Below, piece after piece: positions 18,357 to 26,240 of a stretch of 64,000 nt of DNA; the first letter of the stretch is position 1; every line of letters begins with the position of its first letter. This DNA is from Sphingobacterium sp. R2. GTDB taxonomy: Bacteria; Bacteroidota; Bacteroidia; Sphingobacteriales; Sphingobacteriaceae. The notes under the pieces were generated by a model. It did no database searches. It saw nothing but the letters and a program-made list of their open reading frames with translations, and had not been told where the DNA came from. The DNA lies in the NCBI RefSeq assembly GCF_040760075.1, contig NZ_CP142884.1, positions 3,286,001 through 3,350,000 on the forward strand. Direction: 5' to 3'. The position numbers and the translations under genes were made by a program.

Positions 18357-19736
18357 TTACTTTCCGATACAGAACTTAGAAAAGATATTATCTAATAAAT
18401 CGTCAGTAGAGACACTGCCTGTAATTTCACCAAGATGATATAAGGCTTGGCGAATATCCATTGCGAGAAAATCGGATAAGACCGGATTGTCTATACCGTA
18501 TATCACCCTTTCTAGTGAATATGTTGTTTTTTTTAGTGCTTCCACATGGCGTATGTTGGTCACCATCACGTCATCTGTATTGAGATTTCCTAATTGTACC
18601 CGATTGATGAGTTCATCCTTTAATTCCTCTACACCTGTCTGCTCTTTTGCTGAAATATAAAGCGGATTAAGCACTTGATAAGCCGCTTTCTGTTCTTTAG
18701 AAAGTAGATCAGATTTATTTATAATGGTGACAAAAGGAATTTGGAGATTCTCAATCTCAGGTAACTGAGCTTGTACTTCTTCAACTTTGTCCTGTGTGGG
18801 ATCGAAAAGGTAAATAATCAAGCGCGCCTGTTTCATCTTTTCGCGTGTACGTTCAACTCCTTTAGCTTCGATTATATCTGCAGTTTCCCGTATGCCTGCC
18901 GTGTCAATAAATCGGAATGTTACACCATGAATATTAATTTCATCCTCAATGGTGTCGCGGGTGGTTCCTGCGATGTCGGAAACAATAGCTCGTTCTTCAT
19001 TTAAAAAGGCGTTCAGTAGCGTTGATTTTCCAACATTAGGTTTTCCGGCAATGACGACTGGTACACCGTTTTTTAAAACGTTTCCCTGTTCAAAAGATTG
19101 TATTAATTTTTGAACAATGACCTGTATTTTATGGATTAAATTTTTAAGCTGATCTCTGTTCGCAAATTCAACATCTTCTTCTGAAAAATCAAGCTCCAAT
19201 TCGATAAGTGATGCAAAGTGTATGAGATCTTCGCGAAGGGATTTAAGCTGATTGGAAAACCCTCCCCGCATCTGTTGCATGGCTACTTGGTGGGATGCTG
19301 CCGAATTGGATGCAATCAAATCAGCGACTGCTTCCGCTTGGGATAGATCCATTCCGCCATTGAGGAAGGCACGTAAAGTAAATTCTCCCGGACGAGCTGC
19401 ACGTGCTCCTTTTTTGATCAGTAAGCTAACAACTCTTTCGATAATGTATTTGGAGTTATGTGTTGATATTTCTACCGAATTTTCTTTGGTATAAGAGTTC
19501 GGGGCGACAAATAAGGACACAAGTACTTCATCGATAATTTCTTCACCATCGCGTATGGTTCCAAAATGAATCGTATGAGAGGCTTGTTGAAGCAGATTCT
19601 TTCCTTTAAATATTTCGTTCGTAATTTTTATGGCATGCTGACCTGAAACGCGTATGACTGCAATTGCTCCGTTTGTTCCGGAAGATGTCGCTAATGCAAC
19701 AATTGTATCTTCAGTGATATATCCCGTATTTGACAT
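18357..19736 (-). CDS. mnmE: tRNA uridine-5-carboxymethylaminomethyl(34) synthesis GTPase
   Basis: Works with MnmG to modify wobble uridine 34 of several tRNAs. From the ATG at 19736 the protein has 459 residues, the normal length. The N-terminal folate-binding domain starts with DTIVALATSSGTNGAIAVIR. The G domain shows GKPNVGKST (G1), DTAGIR (G3) and NKSD (G4), and the protein ends in the invariant FCIGK. The frame stays open 43 codons upstream (to 19865), but those residues are not family-like, and a TATCTTTG -7 box lies only four bases before the chosen ATG. Confidence 0.96.
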   Translation of the reverse strand: MSNTGYITEDTIVALATSSGTNGAIAVIRVSGQHAIKITNEIFKGKNLLQQASHTIHFGTIRDGEEIIDEVLVSLFVAPNSYTKENSVEISTHNSKYIIERVVSLLIKKGARAARPGEFTLRAFLNGGMDLSQAEAVADLIASNSAASHQVAMQQMRGGFSNQLKSLREDLIHFASLIELELDFSEEDVEFANRDQLKNLIHKIQVIVQKLIQSFEQGNVLKNGVPVVIAGKPNVGKSTLLNAFLNEERAIVSDIAGTTRDTIEDEINIHGVTFRFIDTAGIRETADIIEAKGVERTREKMKQARLIIYLFDPTQDKVEEVQAQLPEIENLQIPFVTIINKSDLLSKEQKAAYQVLNPLYISAKEQTGVEELKDELINRVQLGNLNTDDVMVTNIRHVEALKKTTYSLERVIYGIDNPVLSDFLAMDIRQALYHLGEITGSVSTDDLLDNIFSKFCIGK

Positions 19737-19740
19737 GCTG

Positions 19741-19748
19741 CAAAGATA
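19741..19748 (-). promoter_or_regulatory. -7 promoter box abutting the mnmE start
   Basis: TATCTTTG on the minus strand matches the Bacteroidota -7 consensus and ends four bases before the mnmE ATG. A transcript starting at the usual distance would begin at or inside the start codon. No -33 TTTG is seen at 17-23 bases. Confidence 0.4.
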
Positions 19749-19917
19749 CATTAAATTGAAGTAATGGATTCTATATATTACGCGACAAATTAAAATTCGG
19801 TATGATCGATTAAACCTTTGTTCAAACATTGAAGTCATACCCATAGAAGCGCTTGTGAAAAACAAGATTGAAACACAGGCCGAACATGGTTAATTTTTAA
19901 ATTTAAATTATACTGTT

Positions 19918-20403
19918 ATGAGAAAGATAATATACTTTGCGTTGGCAATCGGCGGTTTGGTCTTCATGGCTCCCCAGCAATCTTCAGCTCAACATCGTGG
20001 ACATGAACGTGAATGGAAACAGGACAAAGAGCGCAGAAAATATGAAGAGAAAAGGGATAAGGAATATCGAAAATATTTAGAAAAACGCGAAAAAGAAGAT
20101 CGTAAATATCATAGAGAATTTGCTAAGTCTTATCGAAAAGGATACCGTTATGGAGTGCCTGCCTGGGCAAGTGCACATCGTTACGATAGTAGACATCATG
20201 TATACTTTAGAGATTACAAAACATTCTACGACCCTTATAGGGGAGGTTATGTCTATATGCGGAATGGTCGTTGGAATTTTTCAACACGTGTACCTTCATT
20301 TATGTTGAACGTCAATCTGGGAGCAGCTAATATTCGTGTGGTTAAAGAGGTGCCAATCAGTAGGCATCCCGAAGACTTTTATAATGACTATCGTTGGGAT
20401 TAA
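19918..20403 (+). CDS. Exported, highly charged hypothetical protein
   Basis: 161 residues with a clear Sec signal (about 1-24, cleavage after SSA). A long run of alternating Lys/Arg/Glu/Tyr follows (about 30-75, repeating E-K-R-x-K-x-Y units) and would form a charged helix. The C-terminal part is rich in Tyr, Arg and Gly (YRGGYVYMRNGRWNFS). The repeat pattern resembles small secreted Bacteroidota proteins of unknown role. It stands alone and has its own terminator. Confidence 0.7.
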   Translation: MRKIIYFALAIGGLVFMAPQQSSAQHRGHEREWKQDKERRKYEEKRDKEYRKYLEKREKEDRKYHREFAKSYRKGYRYGVPAWASAHRYDSRHHVYFRDYKTFYDPYRGGYVYMRNGRWNFSTRVPSFMLNVNLGAANIRVVKEVPISRHPEDFYNDYRWD

Positions 20404-20426
20404 TTATAATTTATCTTTTTCATATA

Positions 20427-20465
20427 AAAAGCCTCAATCTTTGGAAGATGAGGCTTTTCTTTTTT
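20427..20465 (+). terminator. Intrinsic terminator
   Basis: AAAGCCTC pairs with GAGGCTTT, with an inner ATCTT/AAGAT stem, one bulged A and a TGG loop, followed by TTTTCTTTTTTT. It ends the charged secreted protein gene. Confidence 0.8.
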
Positions 20466-20587
20466 TCTTCGATTGCTTAAAAGTAACCGTAAAAAAATAG
20501 CGCAGCAGAATCAGGACGAGTATCCTTTAATATACTATGTTTAACTCCTAAAAATGCTGTATGCTGTGTTAACGTGTTGTTCGTCGC

Positions 20588-22369
20588 CTATTCGTCCATT
20601 TCCATCTGATAGAGGTTATTGAACGCCTCTTGATGGTGTTCGAGAATCACCTTACGTTTCATTTTCAAGGTTGGCGTTAACTCCCCATTTTCAATGGTAA
20701 ATTCATCTGTCAAAATAATTGGTTTCTTAATTTGCTCCCAATTGCCAAAATGCTGGTTCGCACGGCGTACCTCCTGATTGACTTTTTTTACAATAGTCGG
20801 GTCAGTCAGGAAATCATCTTTTGTCATGCTTGCAAGTTCAGGAGCATCTGTTCTGGCCCAGTCTAACAAATGAGCATAGTTTGGAACAATAAAGGCGGAG
20901 GCAAATTTCATTCCGTCACCAATCACCATTGCCTGTTCAATAAATTTAGATTCAACGAGTTTCGTTTCTATCGGCTGAGGAATGACATATTTTCCACCTG
21001 AAATTTTGAACATTTCCTTTTTTCGGTCGATGATTTTCAAGAACATCTCGTCTTCCCACTTCCCAATATCCCCGGTATGCAGCCATCCATCAACGATAGT
21101 TTTATCCGTTTCGGTCTTATTCTTATAATATCCCATCATGACATTAGGCCCTTTAACCAGTATTTCGCCGTCTTCAGCTAGTTTTATTTCAACAAAACGG
21201 ACGGGAAGCCCAACAGTGCCAATACGTATTCCTTTGATGTAGTGATTGACGGAAATTAATGGCGAGGCCTCGGTCATACCATAGCCTTCATATAAGGGGA
21301 TACCAGCAGCCAGGAAAGCGCGTGTCAGTTTACTATGCAGGGAAGCTGATCCCGAAGCTACAGTGAGCAATTCTCCGCCGAGCGCTTCGTACCATTTATT
21401 GAGAACAAGCTGTTTGGCTAGTTTCAATTTGATATTATAACCAAAGCTCCTTTTCTTGGGATTGGGATCATATTCTTCTGCAATGGAAACTGCCCAGTCA
21501 AATAACTTTCTCTTGAAGCCGGTAAGATCGTGGCCTGTCTTCATTATTTTCTCGTAGACTTTCTCTAGAATACGGGGGACAACGGTCATGATATTTGGTT
21601 TTACCTCTCTTAGATTATCACCAATCTTATCAAAAGATTCTGCTATATAAATCGTAAAACCAAGGTGCATATACGTATATAAGACCATACGTTCGTAAGC
21701 ATGGCAAGGGGGGAGAAATGTTAGACCTCGGTCGTATGCCTTACAGGGCGTAATTTCTGCAGCACCCAATACATTGGAAAATATATTATTGTGCGAAAGC
21801 ATAACACCTTTTGGTTTGCCTGTTGTACCGGAAGTATAAATCAGGGTAGCGAGATCTTCAGGTTTAACCTGGTCACGTAGCGTTGCTAGTTTTTCTAGAG
21901 AGCAATTGGACCCTATATCGTTAAGTTCTTTCCAGCTACGGGTTCCTTCCTGTTCGGCGATACAAAAAATATACTTCAATGTATAGATTGAGTCGGTTAG
22001 GTTCATCAGGCGATCGTACAAGCTCTTGTTACTAACGATGCAAACTCCGATTTCCGCATCATTAAAGATATACTGATAGTCTGTATCCGTAATATTTGGA
22101 TAGATGGCGACCACTACTGCACCAATTTGCTGGATTGCAAAGTCAATCAAATGCCATTCCATACTGCTGCCGGCAATGAGACCGACTTTTTCGTTGGGTT
22201 TTACGCCAAGTTCAATCAGCCCTTTTGAGAGACTGTCTACTTGTTCAAGAAAATCTGCTGTTTTGATATAATTCCACTTGCCGTCCACTTTGCGTGCAAA
22301 TATGTCAAGATTGGGGTATTTGTAGACCTGTTGACGTGCAAGATCAAATAATCTAAGTTTTTCTTCCAT
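20588..22369 (-). CDS. Long-chain fatty-acid-CoA ligase (AMP-forming)
   Basis: Activates fatty acids to acyl-CoA through an acyl-adenylate. The ATP/AMP signature LIYTSGTTGKPKGVMLSHNN (about residues 175-195), YEGYGMTEASPLIS and GWLHTGDIG are all present. At 593 residues it belongs to the FadD15/ACSL-like group of Bacteroidota and Actinobacteria. The ATG at 22369 (MEEKLRLFDLARQQ) is preferred; an in-frame TTG at 22444 would add 25 residues. No beta-oxidation gene is adjacent; it may serve lipid recycling. Confidence 0.93.
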   Translation of the reverse strand: MEEKLRLFDLARQQVYKYPNLDIFARKVDGKWNYIKTADFLEQVDSLSKGLIELGVKPNEKVGLIAGSSMEWHLIDFAIQQIGAVVVAIYPNITDTDYQYIFNDAEIGVCIVSNKSLYDRLMNLTDSIYTLKYIFCIAEQEGTRSWKELNDIGSNCSLEKLATLRDQVKPEDLATLIYTSGTTGKPKGVMLSHNNIFSNVLGAAEITPCKAYDRGLTFLPPCHAYERMVLYTYMHLGFTIYIAESFDKIGDNLREVKPNIMTVVPRILEKVYEKIMKTGHDLTGFKRKLFDWAVSIAEEYDPNPKKRSFGYNIKLKLAKQLVLNKWYEALGGELLTVASGSASLHSKLTRAFLAAGIPLYEGYGMTEASPLISVNHYIKGIRIGTVGLPVRFVEIKLAEDGEILVKGPNVMMGYYKNKTETDKTIVDGWLHTGDIGKWEDEMFLKIIDRKKEMFKISGGKYVIPQPIETKLVESKFIEQAMVIGDGMKFASAFIVPNYAHLLDWARTDAPELASMTKDDFLTDPTIVKKVNQEVRRANQHFGNWEQIKKPIILTDEFTIENGELTPTLKMKRKVILEHHQEAFNNLYQMEMDE

Positions 22370-22622
22370 TTCAAATTGTATTCTTTTAAGCTCCGGAGGA
22401 GCACCCTTCCAGTATGAACTTTTTTTTAAGGAAAAAGTTTGCAAACATAAATAATAGTTTCAAAAATATGGAATGAAATTTTGTAATTAGGTTGTTTTGA
22501 AAGGACGAAGTGGGCGAGTGATAGTTAGCGTGCTTTTGCGCTTATCAAAAGTAGGATGTTTCTTGGAGACTATTTGCGTATAGGCTCTTAAGCAGATGGA
22601 CTTGATGCCCACCAATTGTAAA

Positions 22623-22650
22623 AAAAGCTAGTCGTTATCGACTAGCTTTT
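22623..22650 (-). terminator. Terminator overlapping the proline dehydrogenase stop codon
   Basis: A 12-bp perfect stem (AAAAGCTAGTCG with CGACTAGCTTTT) has a four-base loop containing the last base of the stop codon. The last five codons of the gene form one arm and the minus strand ends in a T run. Confidence 0.75.
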
Positions 22651-23828
22651 CTTCTTTGTTTTTCTTTGATCAGAAGCCCGAGCTCTCGACCTGTCGCTCC
22701 TGCGACGGAAGTATTTTCTTGCGCTCTACGGAAAAGGTATGGCATGACTGCCTTAACCGGTCCATAGGGCATGTACTTGGCGACATTGTAGCCATGTGCA
22801 GCTAAATTGAAGCTCAGATTATCAGACATGCCCAATAATTGGGCAAAGTAAATGCGGTCGATTGATCTGTCGATACCACGTCTGTCAATTTCCTTTGCCA
22901 GTAACATGCTGCTGTCCTCATTGTGTGTACCCGCCATAAGTCCAAAGTTGTCCAAATGATCCAAGATAAATTCAATAGCTTCATTATAATCTCTGTCGGA
23001 CGCTTCTTTATTTGGCTGGATAGGATCGGAATAACCTTTTTGAGCGGCGCGAGCACGTTCGATCTCCATGTAGGCGCCACGAACGATCTTAGCACCCATG
23101 TGAAATCCTCTAACTTTTGCGTATTCAAAGTCAGCTTTCAAAGATGCCAACTTATCACTACGGTACAATTGATAAGTATTATAAACAATAGGTTTTTCCA
23201 TATTGTATTTTTCCATCATTTCACGAGCGATATCGTCAATGGCATCTTGAATCCATGAATGTTCAGCATCCACCAAAACTTTTACTCCTGCTGCATGACA
23301 TGCTTTACAGATGCGGTCAGTACGATCCAACATCCGTTGGTATTCTCCTTGTTCTGCCTCTGTTAAAGTTTCTTTGGCATTGACCTTTTCAAATAACTCA
23401 AAACGTCCTAATCCAGTTGGTTTAAATACTGAAAATGGAATGTATTTGTTTTTACTGGCTGCGACTACGGTGCGTAATACCTCGTTGCAGCAGGCGTCAA
23501 ATGCTCTTTCAGTTTCTTCTCCTTCAACGGAATAATCCAGGATCGTCCCCACACCGTTCTCTCCCAATTCGTTAATTGCTGTTTCGCAACCTTCGATAGT
23601 CTCTCCCCCACAAAAATGCTTGAAGATTGTTTTGCGGATGATGCCCTGGATAGGCAATCCAATGTTCAGGGCAAAATTGGTCATTGACGGACCTACTTTT
23701 GTCAAGAAGTTATTCGCTATTATTTTGAATAACCAATACGCTCTTTCCAAATCCTTATCGCTTTTACTTTTAAAAGCAATCTCTGTATTATCAAAGGATA
23801 ATGTCTTGGGCTCAGAATTCTCAATCAT
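22635..23828 (-). CDS. Proline dehydrogenase (FAD)
   Basis: Oxidises L-proline to pyrroline-5-carboxylate, passing electrons to the quinone pool. It is a monofunctional PRODH, not a PutA fusion. The beta/alpha-barrel carries VRGAYMEIERARA and the C-terminal PYLFRRAQENTS, with the substrate-binding arginines. Length from the ATG at 23828 (MIENSEPKTLSF) is 397. The frame also reads five codons further upstream, but these look non-coding. It is divergent from the S4-domain gene. Confidence 0.92.
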   Translation of the reverse strand: MIENSEPKTLSFDNTEIAFKSKSDKDLERAYWLFKIIANNFLTKVGPSMTNFALNIGLPIQGIIRKTIFKHFCGGETIEGCETAINELGENGVGTILDYSVEGEETERAFDACCNEVLRTVVAASKNKYIPFSVFKPTGLGRFELFEKVNAKETLTEAEQGEYQRMLDRTDRICKACHAAGVKVLVDAEHSWIQDAIDDIAREMMEKYNMEKPIVYNTYQLYRSDKLASLKADFEYAKVRGFHMGAKIVRGAYMEIERARAAQKGYSDPIQPNKEASDRDYNEAIEFILDHLDNFGLMAGTHNEDSSMLLAKEIDRRGIDRSIDRIYFAQLLGMSDNLSFNLAAHGYNVAKYMPYGPVKAVMPYLFRRAQENTSVAGATGRELGLLIKEKQRRKASR

Positions 23829-23889
23829 AATCTTTATTTGCAATAAGGCAAATGTAGCAATTTAGTAGGCATTAAAACGATGATTATTC

Positions 23890-23919
23890 TTGTATTACCC
23901 AGTTAAACCGCTATTTTTG
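23890..23919 (+). promoter_or_regulatory. Promoter predicted to give a leaderless mRNA
   Basis: TTG at 23890-23892, a 19-base spacer and TATTTTTG at 23912-23919. The next gene starts at 23924, so transcription at the usual distance begins at the start codon itself. Confidence 0.5.
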
Positions 23920-23923
23920 TGAA

Positions 23924-24130
23924 ATGCAAGAATTTAAAATCGAGGGCGAATATATACAGCTTATACAATTACTTAAAGCTTTAAATTGGGTAGAGCATGG
24001 TGCTATGGCTCAGTGGGTTGTGTCGGAAGGGTATGTGAAATATAACGGGCAGGTTGATTACCGGAAAAGACTCAAATTAAGACCAGGAGATGTTGTTGAA
24101 TTTGATGGGATGCAAATAAAATTGGTGTAA
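23924..24130 (+). CDS. S4-domain RNA-binding protein (YaaA/RlbA-like)
   Basis: A small 68-residue protein made almost entirely of an S4 fold: EFKIEGEYIQLIQLLKALNW, then the turn EGYVKYNGQVDYRKRLKLR and the final strand GDVVEFDGMQIKLV. Such proteins bind structured RNA and are linked to ribosome assembly or 23S rRNA, but the exact role is not known. aroB follows after 50 bases on the same strand. Confidence 0.85.
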   Translation: MQEFKIEGEYIQLIQLLKALNWVEHGAMAQWVVSEGYVKYNGQVDYRKRLKLRPGDVVEFDGMQIKLV

Positions 24131-24180
24131 TATTAAACAATATTGGTAAATAGAAAACTTAAACCTTAAAGAATCGTAGA

Positions 24181-25248
24181 ATGGAAGTCATAGAAAGTTT
24201 GGGCTATCAGGTATATTTTGATGATACGTTGGCCTCTTTAGAGGCGTTTTTAGCTGAGCGCAATTACTCAAAGATCATCGTATTGGTGGATACCAATACA
24301 TTGGATAATTGTTTGCCGCTATTTCAGCAAGCTTTACCCAATTTAGCGAATTATGATGTGATAGAAGTAGATCCGGGCGAAGAAAATAAAAATATTGATT
24401 TCTGTATTGGTGTATGGCATAATATGCTCGATTTCGGAGCCGATCGACATTCATTGATGATCAATCTTGGTGGTGGTGTGGTGACTGACATGGGAGGATT
24501 TGCCGCATCGACTTTCAAAAGAGGAATGGATTTTATTCAAATTCCGACGACTTTACTTTCCCAGGTAGACGCATCAGTTGGAGGTAAAACCGGTATTGAT
24601 ATTGGAAGTGTGAAAAATATTATTGGCACTTTTGCACAACCCGAAGCTGTATTTATTTCAAGCCAGTTTTTGAAGACCTTAGATCAACGTCAGTTAATCT
24701 CAGGTTTTGCTGAAGTCATCAAACATGGACTGATCTTCGATCGGGCTTATTATGAGCGAGTGAAAACACTGGAGATCGATCAAATCGATAATTCTTTGGT
24801 CAAACATTCTGTTTCGATCAAAAACCGTGTCATCCTTGAGGATCCGAAAGAAAAGGGGCTGCGTAAAATTTTAAATTTTGGCCACACAATTGGTCATGCT
24901 ATTGAGGGTTATTCGTTGTTGAACGATGCTTCACCTTTATTACATGGAGAAGCTATTGCAGTAGGAATGATTTGTGAGGGGTATCTATCGCATAAATTGA
25001 ATGGATTGCCTTTGGATGAATTAAACGATTTGATCCAAACTTTTAGAAAATATTTCAACGACTACACATTTCATTCTTCGATTGATACAGCCTTGTTGGA
25101 TCTGATGCGAAATGATAAGAAAAACCTGTCCAATCAGATCGGTTTCGCATTGCTTGACCAAATTGGCAGTTGTCAATATGATATCTACGTTTCTGAGGAA
25201 GATATTATTGAAAGTCTTGATTTTTACCGTGAGCTAATCACACAGTAA
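24181..25248 (+). CDS. aroB: 3-dehydroquinate synthase
   Basis: Second step of the shikimate pathway, DAHP to 3-dehydroquinate, NAD- and metal-dependent. 355 residues. Recognisable are DPGEENKNIDFC (about 69-80), the NAD motif LGGGVVTDMGGFAASTFKRG (about 98-117), QVDASVGGKTGIDIG and the metal-binding histidines in FGHTIGHAIEG (about 235-245). It is probably co-transcribed with the S4 gene and ends at a strong terminator. Confidence 0.97.
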   Translation: MEVIESLGYQVYFDDTLASLEAFLAERNYSKIIVLVDTNTLDNCLPLFQQALPNLANYDVIEVDPGEENKNIDFCIGVWHNMLDFGADRHSLMINLGGGVVTDMGGFAASTFKRGMDFIQIPTTLLSQVDASVGGKTGIDIGSVKNIIGTFAQPEAVFISSQFLKTLDQRQLISGFAEVIKHGLIFDRAYYERVKTLEIDQIDNSLVKHSVSIKNRVILEDPKEKGLRKILNFGHTIGHAIEGYSLLNDASPLLHGEAIAVGMICEGYLSHKLNGLPLDELNDLIQTFRKYFNDYTFHSSIDTALLDLMRNDKKNLSNQIGFALLDQIGSCQYDIYVSEEDIIESLDFYRELITQ

Positions 25249-25256
25249 TAAAATGG

Positions 25257-25289
25257 AAAAGCCGTGGAACGGGAGTATTCACGGCTTTT
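25257..25289 (+). terminator. aroB terminator
   Basis: AAAAGCCGTG pairs with CACGGCTTTT around a 13-base loop, followed by CTTTAC. It starts nine bases after the aroB stop codon. Confidence 0.8.
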
Positions 25290-25369
25290 CTTTACAGCTA
25301 TTTTTATCGCAATTTCATTGCGGAAAATAGTAAACCTAAACTTAAATCATCATAATAACCATTTATATC

Positions 25370-26086
25370 ATGAATAGAATCTTCATTTTTCTGTTTCTTC
25401 TCTTGGGGATATCAGCTGCTGTTCAGGCACAAAGGCAAGTATTGATCTTTAGTAAGACAAAGGGGTTTAGGCACGGAAGCATCGAAAAGGGTGCACAGGT
25501 ACTTAAACAATTGCTAGAGAAAGAAAAGATAAAATCTGATCATTCAGAGGATGCTGCATTGTTTACAGACCAAGGATTGAAAAAATATGACGCTGTTATC
25601 TTTCTGAGCACAACTGGCGATATTCTCGATAATGTGCAACAGGAAGCTTTTGTGCGGTATATCCAATCAGGAAAAGGTTTTGTGGGTATCCATGCGGCGA
25701 CGGATACTGAGTTCGATTGGCCATGGTATAACGGCCTTGTAGGCGCCTATTTTGCGTCTCATCCTGCTGTACAAAAAGCCAAAATTGATGTGCTGGACAG
25801 AAAACATCCGGCCACCAAGCACCTTGATCCGATCTGGTGGCACAAGGATGAATGGTATAATTTCAAGGACGTGAAGGACGGATTACATGTTTTGATGAAT
25901 TTGGATGAAAAAAGCTACCAAGGTGGAAAAATGGGGGATCAACATCCAATCTCCTGGACCCAAAGCTACGATGGAGGAAAAGTCTTCTATACTGGGCTTG
26001 GACATACTGATGAGTCTTATGACGAACCTGAGTTCCAAAAACATTTAATTGGAGGAATTTTATCTGTTCTTCCCAAGAAAAAGTAA
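25370..26086 (+). CDS. Secreted ThuA-like domain protein
   Basis: Exported protein (signal about 1-20, ISAAVQAQ) with a ThuA/trehalose-utilisation-like fold related to class I glutamine amidotransferases. VLIFSKTKGFRHGSIEKG opens the domain and YDAVIFLSTTGDIL, GFVGIHAATDTEFDWPWY and VFYTGLGHTDESY are family motifs. At 238 residues it is a single domain. Members are common in Bacteroidota sugar-utilisation loci, but no enzymatic activity is established for this type and none is assigned here. Confidence 0.88.
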   Translation: MNRIFIFLFLLLGISAAVQAQRQVLIFSKTKGFRHGSIEKGAQVLKQLLEKEKIKSDHSEDAALFTDQGLKKYDAVIFLSTTGDILDNVQQEAFVRYIQSGKGFVGIHAATDTEFDWPWYNGLVGAYFASHPAVQKAKIDVLDRKHPATKHLDPIWWHKDEWYNFKDVKDGLHVLMNLDEKSYQGGKMGDQHPISWTQSYDGGKVFYTGLGHTDESYDEPEFQKHLIGGILSVLPKKK

Positions 26087-26153
26087 CTTATTTATCGTTG
26101 GCGTTTTCTTAACTAGGGCATGTTACATGATTCTATTTGTCCATATCAAAACG

Positions 26154-26190
26154 AAAAGTTCCAAATGGTTATTCCATTTGGAACTTTTTT
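26154..26190. terminator. Bidirectional terminator
   Basis: A 15-bp stem (AAAAGTTCCAAATGG with CCATTTGGAACTTTT) has a five-base loop and then TT. It separates the ThuA-like gene from the convergent TonB receptor gene. Confidence 0.85.
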
Positions 26191-26240
26191 ATAATGGATA
26201 GCGAAATGGCAAGAGAACCAATTTTGCCATTTGATCGGGG

